Below are positions 35,393 to 43,876 of a stretch of DNA of 64,000 bases, one piece after another. The DNA comes from Streptomyces sp. NBC_01707 (GTDB lineage: Bacteria > Actinomycetota > Actinomycetes > Streptomycetales > Streptomycetaceae), in the NCBI RefSeq assembly GCF_041438805.1, contig NZ_CP109190.1, positions 6,572,001 to 6,636,000 of the forward strand, given 5' to 3'. The notes beneath the pieces are model-generated. The model saw only the letters and a program-made list of their open reading frames with translations, ran no database searches and was not told where the DNA came from. The position numbers and the translations under genes were made by a program. The stretch's first letter is position 1. Each line of letters opens with the position of its first letter.

Positions 35393-38014
35393 GTGACCGA
35401 GAACACTCAGCAGACGCCAGCCAGCAACCCCGAACTGCCGACCCAGTACGCACCGGCCGAGGTAGAGGGGAAGCTGTATGAGCGCTGGGTAGAACGTGGT
35501 TACTTCGAGGCCGACGCGACGAGCGACAAGCCTCCGTTCACCGTGGTCATCCCGCCGCCGAACGTCACGGGCAGCCTTCACCTGGGCCACGCCTTCGAGC
35601 ACACGCTGATCGACGCCCTCACCCGCCGCAAGCGGATGCAGGGATTCGAGACGCTGTGGCAGCCCGGCATGGACCACGCCGGTATCGCCACGCAGAACGT
35701 CGTCGAGCGTGAACTCGCCAAGGAGGGCAAGTCCCGCCACGACCTGGGGCGCGAGGCCTTCATCGACCGCGTCTGGCAGTGGAAGGGCGAGTCCGGCGGA
35801 CAGATCTCCGGGCAGATGAAGCGCCTGGGTGACGGTGTCGCCTGGTCGCGTGAGCGCTTCACCATGGACGAGGGCCTGTCCCAGGCCGTCCAGACCATCT
35901 TCAAGAAGCTCTACGACGACGAGCTGATCTACCGGGCCGAGCGCATCATCAACTGGTGTCCGCGCTGTCTCACGGCCATCTCGGACATCGAGGTCGAGTA
36001 CCAGGACGACGACGGCGAGCTCGTCTCCATCCGGTACGGCGAGGGCGAGGACTCCATCGTCGTCGCGACGACCCGTGCCGAGACGATGCTGGGCGACACG
36101 GCCGTCGCCGTCCATCCGGAGGACGACCGCTACAAGCACCTGGTCGGCAAGGAGATCGAGCTGCCGCTCACCGGCCGCCGCATCCCGGTCGTCGCCGACG
36201 AGCACGTCGACCCCGAGTTCGGCACGGGCGCCGTCAAGGTCACGCCCGCGCACGACCCGAACGACTTCGAGATCGGCCAGCGGCACGGTCTGCCGAGCCT
36301 CGCCGTCATGGACGAGCACGCGATCATCACGGCACACGGTCCCTTCCAGGGACTGGACCGGCTGGAGGCGCGCAGCGCCATCGTCGGCGCTCTGCGCGCC
36401 GAGGGCCGGATCGTCGCCGAGAAGCGGCCGTACGTCCACTCCGTCGGCCACTGCTCGCGCTGCAAGACGACGATCGAGCCTCGGCTGTCCATGCAGTGGT
36501 GGGTCAAGGTCGGCCCGCTGGCCAAGGCGGCCGGCGACGCGGTCCGCGACGGCCGGGTCAAGATCCACCCGCAGGAGATGGAGAAGCGGTACTTCGACTG
36601 GGTCGACAACCTCCACGACTGGTGCATCTCGCGTCAGCTGTGGTGGGGTCACCGCATCCCCGTCTGGTACGGCCCGGACGGGGAGATCGTCTGCGTCGGC
36701 CCCGACGAGCAGCCGCCGAGCGGCGAGGGCTGGACGCAGGAGACCGATGTCCTCGACACCTGGTTCTCCTCCGGTCTGTGGCCGTTCTCGACGCTCGGCT
36801 GGCCGGAGCAGACCGAGAGCCTGGCGAAGTTCTACCCGAACTCCGTCCTGGTCACCGGCTACGACATCCTCTTCTTCTGGGTCGCCCGGATGATGATGTT
36901 CGGCCTGTACGCGATGGACGGCACCCCGCCTTTCCACACCATCGCTCTGCACGGCATGGTCCGCGACCAGTTCGGCAAGAAGATGTCCAAGTCCTTCGGC
37001 AACGCGGTCAACCCGCTGGACTGGATGGACAAGTACGGCTCCGACGCGCTGCGTTTCACGCTGGCACGCGGCGCCAACCCCGGTGTCGACGTCCCGATCG
37101 GCGAGGACTGGGTCCAGGGTTCGCGTAACTTCGCCAACAAGATCTGGAACGCCACCCGCTTCGCGCTGATGAACGGTGCCACGATCGAGGGCGAGCTGCC
37201 CGACCCGTCGCAGATGTCCGCGACGGACCGCTGGATCCTGTCGAAGCTCAACAAGACAGTCGCCGAAGTCGACGCGTTCTACGACGATTTCCAGTTCTCC
37301 AAGCTCAGCGAGGCGCTCTTCCACTTCGCGTGGGACGAGGTGTTCGACTGGTACGTCGAGCTGTCGAAGACCACGTTCTTCGCCGGCGGCGAGCAGGCCA
37401 AGGTCTCCGGCCGGGTCCTCGGTGAGGTCCTCGACGTGATGCTGCGGCTCCTGCACCCGGTCGTCCCGTTCGTCACCGAGACGCTCTGGACCTCCCTGAC
37501 CGGCCGTGAGTCCGTCGTCATCGCCGACTGGCCGAAGGACTCCGGCTTCCGCGACGAGGCCGCCGAACAGGAGATCGAGCTCGTTCAGCAGGTCGTCACC
37601 GAGGTCCGCCGGTTCCGCTCCGACCAGGGCCTGCAGCCCGGCCAGAAGGTCCCGGCCGAGTTCACCCTGACCGGCACGGCGCTGGCCCCGCACGAGGCGG
37701 CCATCCGCCAGCTGCTGCGCCTGCAGCCCGCCGGGGACGGCTTCCACGCCACCGCGTCGCTGCCGGTCGCGGGGGCCACCGTCGCACTCGACCTGTCCGG
37801 CACCATCGACGTGGAGGCCGAGCGCAAGCGACTGACGAAGGACCTGGGCGCCGCCGAGAAGGAGAAGGCCCAGGCCAACGCCAAGCTCGGCAACGAGGCG
37901 TTCCTGGCCAAGGCCCCGGACAACGTGGTCGACAAGATCCGTACCCGGCTCACCAAGGCCGACGCGGACATCGCGCGGATCACCGCTCAGCTGGCGAACC
38001 TGCCGCAGAGCTGA
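35393..38014 (+). CDS. valS: Valyl-tRNA synthetase
   Basis: 873 residues. Class I synthetase signatures HLGH (63-66) and KMSKS (about 529-533), the editing CP1 domain with the [15 protein letters not shown] stretch, zinc-type cysteines in NWCPRC and CSRCK, and a C-terminal coiled coil (about 800-870, [20 protein letters not shown] split around the heptads). Charges tRNA-Val and hydrolyses misacylated threonine. GTG at 35393 is used because the -10 is adjacent and no earlier codon fits. folC follows after a terminator with the same promoter layout. Confidence 0.97.
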   Translation: MTENTQQTPASNPELPTQYAPAEVEGKLYERWVERGYFEADATSDKPPFTVVIPPPNVTGSLHLGHAFEHTLIDALTRRKRMQGFETLWQPGMDHAGIATQNVVERELAKEGKSRHDLGREAFIDRVWQWKGESGGQISGQMKRLGDGVAWSRERFTMDEGLSQAVQTIFKKLYDDELIYRAERIINWCPRCLTAISDIEVEYQDDDGELVSIRYGEGEDSIVVATTRAETMLGDTAVAVHPEDDRYKHLVGKEIELPLTGRRIPVVADEHVDPEFGTGAVKVTPAHDPNDFEIGQRHGLPSLAVMDEHAIITAHGPFQGLDRLEARSAIVGALRAEGRIVAEKRPYVHSVGHCSRCKTTIEPRLSMQWWVKVGPLAKAAGDAVRDGRVKIHPQEMEKRYFDWVDNLHDWCISRQLWWGHRIPVWYGPDGEIVCVGPDEQPPSGEGWTQETDVLDTWFSSGLWPFSTLGWPEQTESLAKFYPNSVLVTGYDILFFWVARMMMFGLYAMDGTPPFHTIALHGMVRDQFGKKMSKSFGNAVNPLDWMDKYGSDALRFTLARGANPGVDVPIGEDWVQGSRNFANKIWNATRFALMNGATIEGELPDPSQMSATDRWILSKLNKTVAEVDAFYDDFQFSKLSEALFHFAWDEVFDWYVELSKTTFFAGGEQAKVSGRVLGEVLDVMLRLLHPVVPFVTETLWTSLTGRESVVIADWPKDSGFRDEAAEQEIELVQQVVTEVRRFRSDQGLQPGQKVPAEFTLTGTALAPHEAAIRQLLRLQPAGDGFHATASLPVAGATVALDLSGTIDVEAERKRLTKDLGAAEKEKAQANAKLGNEAFLAKAPDNVVDKIRTRLTKADADIARITAQLANLPQS

Positions 38015-38026
38015 TGACCTGAGTGC

Positions 38027-38068
38027 GAAGCCCCCGTGCCCCTGACCGACCAGGGGCACGGGGGCTTC
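38027..38068 (+). terminator. valS terminator
   Basis: 18-bp perfect arms (38027-38044, 38051-38068) with a 6-nt loop, 13 nt after the stop codon. Confidence 0.9.
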
Positions 38069-38131
38069 GCCGTACGGGCGCCCATTCGTGCCCATTGCCC
38101 GGGCGCTGCGCCGGATGTCCGTCCCGGTCCG

Positions 38132-38137
38132 TAGACT
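38132..38137 (+). promoter_or_regulatory. Candidate -10 box of folC, leaderless layout
   Basis: TAGACT, then 7 nt (GGGCCCC), then GTG at 38145. The geometry is the same as at valS. Confidence 0.5.
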
Positions 38138-38144
38138 GGGCCCC

Positions 38145-39668
38145 GTGAGTGAGCCCCGCCCTTCCGACCGGCACGACGCGTCCGAGTCCGACGACACCTT
38201 CGCGGAGATCGTCGACGAAGCGACCCAACGCGACCCCGACCTGGCGGTGATCGAGGCCGGCAGCCGCACCCTGCGCACCGCCTCGGGACCGGTCCCGGGC
38301 GACGAGGTCCCCGCCCGCCCCGCCGACCCGGAGGTGGACAAGGCGCTGCGCGCGGTGGAGCAGGAGCTCGCCGGCCGCTGGGGCGAGACCAAACTCGAAC
38401 CCTCGGTGGCGCGCATCGCCGCACTGATGGACGTGCTCGGCGAGCCGCAGCACGCGTACCCCTCGATCCACATCACCGGCACCAACGGCAAGACGAGTAC
38501 GGCCCGCATGATCGAGGCGCTGCTCGGCGCCTTCGACCTGCGCACCGGCCGTTACACCTCGCCGCACGTCCAGTCGATCACCGAGCGGATCAGCCTGGAC
38601 GGCTCGCCGATGGACCCCGAGCGGTTCATCGAGACCTACCAGGACATCAAGCCGTACGTCGAGATGGTCGACGCCCAGCAGCCGTACCGGCTCTCCTTCT
38701 TCGAGGTGCTGACCGGCATGGCGTACGCGGCCTTCGCCGACGCGCCGGTCGACGTCGCGGTCGTCGAGGTCGGCATGGGCGGCAGCTGGGACGCGACGAA
38801 CGTGATCGACGCCTCGGTCGCCGTCGTCACCCCCATCTCGCTCGACCACACCGACCGGCTCGGCACCACGCACGCCGAGATCGCCGGTGAGAAGGCCGGT
38901 GTCATCAAGCAGGACGCCACGGTCATCCTGGCGCAGCAGCCGGTCGACGCCGCTCAGGTGATGCTCAAGAAGGCCGTGGAGGTCGACGCCACGGTCGCCC
39001 GCGAGGGCATGGAGTTCGGCATCGTCTCCCGCGAGATCGCGGTCGGCGGGCAGCTGCTGACCCTGCGTGGCCTCGGTGGCGAGTACGAGGAGATCTTCCT
39101 CCCGCTGTACGGCGCCCACCAGGCGCACAACGCGGCGGTGGCGCTCTCCGCGGTCGAGGCGTTCTTCGGTATCGGTGCCGAGCAGCCCGGCTCGCTCGAC
39201 CACGACACGATCCGCCGGGCCTTCGCCTCGGTGCGCTCGCCCGGCCGCCTCGAAGTCGTACGGAGCAGTCCGACGGTCGTCCTGGACGCCGCGCACAACC
39301 CGGCGGGTGCCCGCGCCACCGCCGACGGGCTGTCCGAGGCCTTCGGCTTCTCCCGGCTGATCGGTGTGGTCGGAGCCAGCGACGACAAGGACGTCCGGGG
39401 GCTCCTCGAAGCCTTCGAGCCGATCTTCGCCGAGGTCGTCATCACACAGAACTCAACCGCCCGCGCGATGAACGCCGACGCACTGGCCGCCATCGCGGTC
39501 GAGGTCTTCGGCGGCGACCGGGTCCAGGTCGAACCGCGCCTCGACGACGCGCTGGAGGCGGCGATCACCCTCGCCGAGGAGGAGAACGAGTACGCGGGCG
39601 CCGGCGTCCTCGTCACCGGTTCCGTGATCACGGTCGGCGAGGCCCGGCTGCTTCTGGGAAGGCACTGA
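38145..39668 (+). CDS. folC: Bifunctional folylpolyglutamate / dihydrofolate synthase
   Basis: 507 residues. Adds glutamate to dihydropteroate and to folates. The Mur-ligase ATP loop ITGTNGKTSTAR is at about 109-120, TSPHVQSITERI follows, and the DHTDRLG and EKAGVIK motifs belong to the central domain. The C-terminal domain has LDAAHNPAG. The first ~60 residues are an extra acidic extension absent from most homologs. Start GTG at 38145 is next to the -10. The DUF4233 gene starts 4 nt after its stop codon, so the two are co-transcribed. Confidence 0.95.
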   Translation: MSEPRPSDRHDASESDDTFAEIVDEATQRDPDLAVIEAGSRTLRTASGPVPGDEVPARPADPEVDKALRAVEQELAGRWGETKLEPSVARIAALMDVLGEPQHAYPSIHITGTNGKTSTARMIEALLGAFDLRTGRYTSPHVQSITERISLDGSPMDPERFIETYQDIKPYVEMVDAQQPYRLSFFEVLTGMAYAAFADAPVDVAVVEVGMGGSWDATNVIDASVAVVTPISLDHTDRLGTTHAEIAGEKAGVIKQDATVILAQQPVDAAQVMLKKAVEVDATVAREGMEFGIVSREIAVGGQLLTLRGLGGEYEEIFLPLYGAHQAHNAAVALSAVEAFFGIGAEQPGSLDHDTIRRAFASVRSPGRLEVVRSSPTVVLDAAHNPAGARATADGLSEAFGFSRLIGVVGASDDKDVRGLLEAFEPIFAEVVITQNSTARAMNADALAAIAVEVFGGDRVQVEPRLDDALEAAITLAEEENEYAGAGVLVTGSVITVGEARLLLGRH

Positions 39669-39672
39669 CCCT

Positions 39673-40014
39673 GTGCGTACGCTCTGTGCATCGACGCTGA
39701 TCGGTGAATTCTTCGTGATCGGCTTCGCCGGACTCGTCGCCATGAAGTCCGAAGACCTGTCGAACGCGACCGTCTGGACGGTCTGCGGCATCGGCATGCT
39801 GCTGTCCGTGCTGCTCTGTGGCGTGATCACTCGTCCCGGCGGGGTGCAGCTCGGCTGGGCGCTGCAGATCGCGCTGGTCGCCGGCGGGTTCTTCATCCCG
39901 ATGATGTACATCCTCGGCCTGCTCTTCGGCGCACTGTGGTGGGCCTCGGTGCACTACGGGCGGAAGATCGACGAGGCCAAGGCCCGCTGGGCGGCGCAGG
40001 AAGCGACCAGCTGA
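39673..40014 (+). CDS. DUF4233 membrane protein
   Basis: 113 residues, GTG start, three to four transmembrane helices (about 7-25, 35-53, 60-90) and a charged C-terminal tail. The family (DUF4233) is nearly always directly downstream of folC in actinobacteria. No function is known. The 4-nt gap to folC indicates translational coupling. MITE-like repeat copy 2 begins at the base after its stop codon. Confidence 0.85.
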   Translation: MRTLCASTLIGEFFVIGFAGLVAMKSEDLSNATVWTVCGIGMLLSVLLCGVITRPGGVQLGWALQIALVAGGFFIPMMYILGLLFGALWWASVHYGRKIDEAKARWAAQEATS

Positions 40015-40174
40015 GGCTGTCCCGCAATCCCCGGTGGATCGGCGCGCGGCGTCGGATGCGGTGCATCGCAAGGCGGAGGGGCGTCCGCATACTGGATGTA
40101 TCCGGGTGTTCCGGCCACCCGGCGAGGTGCCGTGGCTGTCGGCGCGCGCCCGCCGGGGGTGACGGACGGTGCCC
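40015..40174 (+). repeat. MITE-like dispersed repeat, copy 2
   Basis: Starts GGCTGTCCCG and ends with a degenerate GGACGGTGCCC. It matches the reverse complement of copy 1 (23941-24100), including an identical 44-bp core (GCGCGCGGCGTCGGATGCGG onward). It lies between the DUF4233 gene and ndk, ending about 110 nt before the ndk start. Confidence 0.8.
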
Positions 40175-40287
40175 AGGTCCCCGCGGCCGGCTGAAGCCGG
40201 TCACGGCGGGCAAACCCGGCCGTCGGCCCGTCCGGGTATCCCTGTAATCTCGCCTCACCGCACCCGCATGCCTTCAAGGAGCCGCAC

Positions 40288-40701
40288 ATGACTCAGCGCA
40301 CCCTCGTCCTTCTCAAGCCCGACGCCGTCCGGCGTGGGCTGATCGGCGAGATCGTCGGCCGGATCGAGCGCAAGGCCGGCTGGCAGGTCACCGCGCTGGA
40401 GCTGCGCACGCTGGACCGTGCGACCCTGGAGCAGCACTACGCGGAGCACGTCGGTCGCCCGTTCTACGAGCCGCTCGTCGAGTTCATGCAGTCCGGCCCG
40501 GTCGTCGTCCTGGTCGCCGAGGGCGAGCGGGTCATCGAGGGCGTCCGCGCCCTGGCCGGCCCGACCGACCCGATCTCCGCCGCGCCCGGATCGATCCGTG
40601 GCGACTTCGGGACCATCACCCGTGAGAACCTCATCCACGCCTCGGACTCCGAGGAGTCCGCAGAGCGAGAACTGAAGCTGTTCTTTCCGGGACTTTCCTG
40701 A
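40288..40701 (+). CDS. ndk: Nucleoside diphosphate kinase
   Basis: 137 residues, transferring gamma-phosphate between nucleoside di- and triphosphates. The phospho-accepting H117 is in NLIHASDS; the N-terminal RTLVLLKPDAVRRG and the PFYEPLVEFMQSGPV stretch are family hallmarks. ATG at 40288 with AAGGAG at 7 nt. A hexamer TAATCT at about 40246 may be its -10. Single gene followed by a hairpin. Confidence 0.97.
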   Translation: MTQRTLVLLKPDAVRRGLIGEIVGRIERKAGWQVTALELRTLDRATLEQHYAEHVGRPFYEPLVEFMQSGPVVVLVAEGERVIEGVRALAGPTDPISAAPGSIRGDFGTITRENLIHASDSEESAERELKLFFPGLS

Positions 40702-40733
40702 CCTCGGATCAGCCGAACAGCGCTGATGACCTG

Positions 40734-40759
40734 GGGCGACCGAAGTAATTCGGTCGCCC
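40734..40759 (+). terminator. ndk terminator
   Basis: 11-bp perfect arms (40734-40744, 40749-40759) with a GTAA loop, 33 nt after the stop codon. Confidence 0.85.
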
Positions 40760-40993
40760 TTCGGCATATGACCGCCGATCGGGGGAACGCATCCCTCCGA
40801 CGTAGCGTCACCATGAGTGGAACGGCCACCCGTTCCGCCCACACTGGCGAAGGCCCCTCGCGCGGTGTCCGTGCATACGGCACTACGATGGAATCTTCCA
40901 CGCCCGCAGCGCTCACTTCGCCTACCAAAAACAAGCCATCATCGCTTTCTTGGGAAGGCCCGACGCATCCTCATGGGGAACAAGGGGAACTCA

Positions 40994-42013
40994 ATGTCGT
41001 TCATCGGCCGTGACATGGCTATCGACCTCGGGACTGCCAACACGCTGGTGTACGTCAGGGGGCGCGGCATCGTTCTGAACGAGCCGTCCGTCGTGGCCAT
41101 CAACACCAACACCGGCGGCATCCTGGCAGTCGGTTCCGAGGCCAAGAAGATGATCGGGCGTACGCCGGGCAACATCGTTGCCGTGCGCCCCCTGAAGGAC
41201 GGCGTGATCGCCGACTTCGAGATCACGGAGCGGATGCTCCGCTACTTCATCCTGAAGATCCACAAGCGCCGCTACCTGGCCCGACCGCGGGTCGTCGTCT
41301 GCGTGCCCTCCGGCATCACCGGGGTCGAGCGACGCGCCGTCATCGAGGCGTCGACGCAGGCCGGCGCGCGCCAGGTGCACATCATCGAGGAGCCGATGGC
41401 CGCGGCCATCGGCTCGGGCCTCCCGGTCCACGAGGCGACCGGCAACATGGTCGTCGACATCGGTGGCGGCACCACCGAGGTCGCGGTCATCTCGCTCGGC
41501 GGAATCGTCACTGCCCAGTCGATCCGGGTCGCCGGCGACGAGTTGGACAACGCGATCATCCAGCACATCAAGAAGGAGTACTCGCTCCTCCTCGGTGAGC
41601 GGACCGCCGAGCAGATCAAGATCACCATCGGCTCGGCGTACGAGATCGACAAGGACGAGCACACCGAGATCCGCGGTCGCGACCTGGTCTCCGGACTGCC
41701 CAAGACCGTGGTCATCTCCGCAGCCGAGGTCCGCAAGGCCATCGAGGAGCCGGTCAACGCGATCGTCGACGCCGTGAAGACGACGCTCGACAAGTGCCCG
41801 CCGGAGCTGTCCGGTGACGTCATGGACCGCGGCATCGTCCTCACCGGCGGCGGTGCGCTGCTGCGCGGACTGGACGAGCGGCTGCGCCGCGAGACCGGCA
41901 TGCCGATCCATATCGCCGAGGACCCGCTGGACTCGGTGGCGCTCGGATCCGGCAAGTGTGTCGAGGAGTTCGAGGCGCTCCAGCAGGTGCTGGACGCCCA
42001 GCCCCGCAGGTGA
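40994..42013 (+). CDS. mreB: Rod-shape/spore-wall actin homolog MreB
   Basis: 339 residues of the actin/Hsp70 ATPase fold: phosphate-1 loop [14 protein letters not shown] (about 8-21), [32 protein letters not shown] (phosphate-2) and [12 protein letters not shown] (adenosine loop). In Streptomyces MreB is needed for spore wall thickening rather than for hyphal tip growth. ATG at 40994 has AAGGGG at 7 nt; an upstream ATG at 40973 would add seven residues (MGNKGNS) but lacks a ribosome site. A candidate -10 TACGAT lies at 40884. Heads the mre-pbp2-rodA cluster. Confidence 0.95.
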   Translation: MSFIGRDMAIDLGTANTLVYVRGRGIVLNEPSVVAINTNTGGILAVGSEAKKMIGRTPGNIVAVRPLKDGVIADFEITERMLRYFILKIHKRRYLARPRVVVCVPSGITGVERRAVIEASTQAGARQVHIIEEPMAAAIGSGLPVHEATGNMVVDIGGGTTEVAVISLGGIVTAQSIRVAGDELDNAIIQHIKKEYSLLLGERTAEQIKITIGSAYEIDKDEHTEIRGRDLVSGLPKTVVISAAEVRKAIEEPVNAIVDAVKTTLDKCPPELSGDVMDRGIVLTGGGALLRGLDERLRRETGMPIHIAEDPLDSVALGSGKCVEEFEALQQVLDAQPRR

Positions 42014-42035
42014 CACCGGGTCGACAACACAGCGG

Positions 42036-42069
42036 TCCGCCGTACGGGCGCTGCCGCCCGTACGGCGGA
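42036..42069 (+). terminator. Hairpin between mreB and mreC (terminator or attenuator)
   Basis: 15-bp perfect arms (42036-42050, 42055-42069) with a CTGC loop. As mreC-mreD-pbp2-rodA lie downstream on the same strand, it probably sets their level relative to mreB. Confidence 0.75.
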
Positions 42070-42121
42070 TCGTTGATATACAGGCACGAACATTCCGACG
42101 AGGAAGGCACGGCCGCCGCAC

Positions 42122-43141
42122 GTGAGGGACACACGAGAGAGCCGGCTGCTCCTGGTGCTGCTGATCGCCATCGCATTCGCACTGATTACGGTGGACATCC
42201 GCGGCGGCGAGGAGTCGCCGGTGGACGGCGCCCGGCAGGGCGCCGCAACGGCCTTCGGGCCGGTTGAGAAAGGCGTCGCGGCAGCCGTCGATCCGGTGGG
42301 CAACGCCATAGGGGCGATCCGTGCATCCGGTGCACGACACGACCGGATCGCCGTCCTGGAACAGCAGAACGCCGCGCTGAAGGCGAAGCTCGGCAGCGAC
42401 GACCGCAACCGCAACCGGGTCCGCGAACTCGACAAGCTGCTGAAGAAGTCGTCCGCCGGGCAGTACGGCATCAAGGCGGCCGAGGTCATCGCCATAGGAG
42501 CGGCCCAGGGCTTCTCCTGGACCGTCACCATCGACGCCGGCTCCGACGACGGCATCAAGCGCGACATGACCGTCATCAACGGCGACGGGCTCGTCGGCCG
42601 GGTCACCACCGTCGGGCCGGGCACGGCGACCGTGCTCCTTGCCAACGATCCCGACTTCACCGTCGGCACCCGGATGGAGAAGACCGACGAGCTCGGCTTC
42701 GCCACCGGCCAGGGCGACCGTCCGCTGTCCGTCCAGTTCCTCAACGGCAAGGCCAAGGTGAAGAAGGGCGACCGACTGGTCACCTTCGGCTCCAGCAAGG
42801 GCAAGCCGTTCGTGCCGGGCGTCCCGGTCGGCGAGGTCGTCCGTGTCGACCCGTCAGGCGGTGACCTCACCCGTACCGTCTACGTCCGCCCGTACGCCGC
42901 CTTCAGCAAGCTCGACATCGTCGGCATCGTCGTCCAGGCACCGCGCGAGGACCCCCGCGACATGGTCCTGCCGAAGAAGGCCGAGAAGCCGAAGCCCACC
43001 CCGACGGTCACCGTCACGATCTCGCCCAACGGCGACATCGTCGACACCAACGGCAAGGTGGTCGGGAACGTCAACGGGACCCCCAGCGGGAGTCCGAGCC
43101 CCACCGGATCCACCGGCAACACGGTCAACGAGCAGAGGTAG
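42122..43141 (+). CDS. mreC: Cell shape-determining protein MreC
   Basis: 339 residues. One N-terminal transmembrane helix (about 9-23), a coiled coil (about 75-110, IAVLEQQNAALKAKL), then the double beta-barrel periplasmic-type domain (about 120-285, including SWTVTIDAGSDDGIKRDMTV and NGDGLVGRV). The C-terminal 50 residues are low-complexity (KPTPTVTV, Gly/Ser/Pro/Thr). MreC scaffolds the wall-synthesis complex with MreD, PBP2 and RodA. GTG start with no strong ribosome site; 12 nt separate it from mreD. Confidence 0.95.
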   Translation: MRDTRESRLLLVLLIAIAFALITVDIRGGEESPVDGARQGAATAFGPVEKGVAAAVDPVGNAIGAIRASGARHDRIAVLEQQNAALKAKLGSDDRNRNRVRELDKLLKKSSAGQYGIKAAEVIAIGAAQGFSWTVTIDAGSDDGIKRDMTVINGDGLVGRVTTVGPGTATVLLANDPDFTVGTRMEKTDELGFATGQGDRPLSVQFLNGKAKVKKGDRLVTFGSSKGKPFVPGVPVGEVVRVDPSGGDLTRTVYVRPYAAFSKLDIVGIVVQAPREDPRDMVLPKKAEKPKPTPTVTVTISPNGDIVDTNGKVVGNVNGTPSGSPSPTGSTGNTVNEQR

Positions 43142-43152
43142 AGCTGATCCCC

Positions 43153-43815
43153 ATGCGCTTCAACCGGACTCTGCTCTCCACCGCCCTGGTCGTGATCGCG
43201 CTGGTCGTCCAGGTCTCGGTACTCGCCCGACTGCAGCTCCCCGGCGCCGTCCCCGACCTGCTGCTCCTCGTCGTCCTCGGTCTGGCCTTCGTGTACGGAC
43301 ATGTCGCGGGCGCCCTGATCGGTTTCGGCGCGGGACTCCTCGCCGACCTGGCACCGCCCGCCGACCACGCCGCCGGACGGTACGCCCTGGTCCTCTGCGT
43401 CATCGGCTACTGCGCCGGACTTGTCCGGCCGGACAACGGCCGGCTCAAGTCCGCGTTCGTCCCGATGGCCGCCGTCGTGGCCGCAGCGATCGGATCGACC
43501 CTGCTGTACGCCCTCGTCGGCGCCCTCGTCGGGGACACCGCCGCCCGTCATGTCGGCCTCGGCAGCCTGCTGTTCACCGCAGCCGTCTACGACCTGCTCC
43601 TCGCGCCGTTCACCGTTCCACTGATCATGGCGCTCGCCAGACGCACCGAGAACGACCCGCTCTCCGAGTCCTCCAGCGGCGGCGACATGGCCGCGGGCTG
43701 GCTCTCCTCCGGCACCGGACTCAGGATCGGCGGCCCACGCGGCGGAATGCGTTTGAAGGCTGCCCGCAGCCGAGCGGCACGGGCCGGACGGATCAAGGGA
43801 GTCAAGCGACTGTGA
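43153..43815 (+). CDS. mreD: Cell shape-determining membrane protein MreD
   Basis: 220 residues, five to six transmembrane helices in the first 165 residues, with the MreD-typical LPGAVPDLLLLVVLGLAFVYG and GFGAGLLADLAPPADHAAG. The C-terminal 55 residues are basic (SRAARAGRIKGVKRL), a cytoplasmic tail longer than usual. Links MreC to the PBP2-RodA synthase. Lies 12 nt after mreC and 61 nt before pbp2. Confidence 0.93.
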   Translation: MRFNRTLLSTALVVIALVVQVSVLARLQLPGAVPDLLLLVVLGLAFVYGHVAGALIGFGAGLLADLAPPADHAAGRYALVLCVIGYCAGLVRPDNGRLKSAFVPMAAVVAAAIGSTLLYALVGALVGDTAARHVGLGSLLFTAAVYDLLLAPFTVPLIMALARRTENDPLSESSSGGDMAAGWLSSGTGLRIGGPRGGMRLKAARSRAARAGRIKGVKRL

Positions 43816-43876
43816 GGCCGAACCTCGCCGGGGACACCCCTCTGACCCCCGGACCGACCACTACCGGGGGCGCCCC

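Noticed and set aside
35357..38545. 1,062-codon minus-strand open frame across valS and folC
   Set aside because: Crosses two well-supported genes and their terminator on the other strand; composition is that of a shadow frame.
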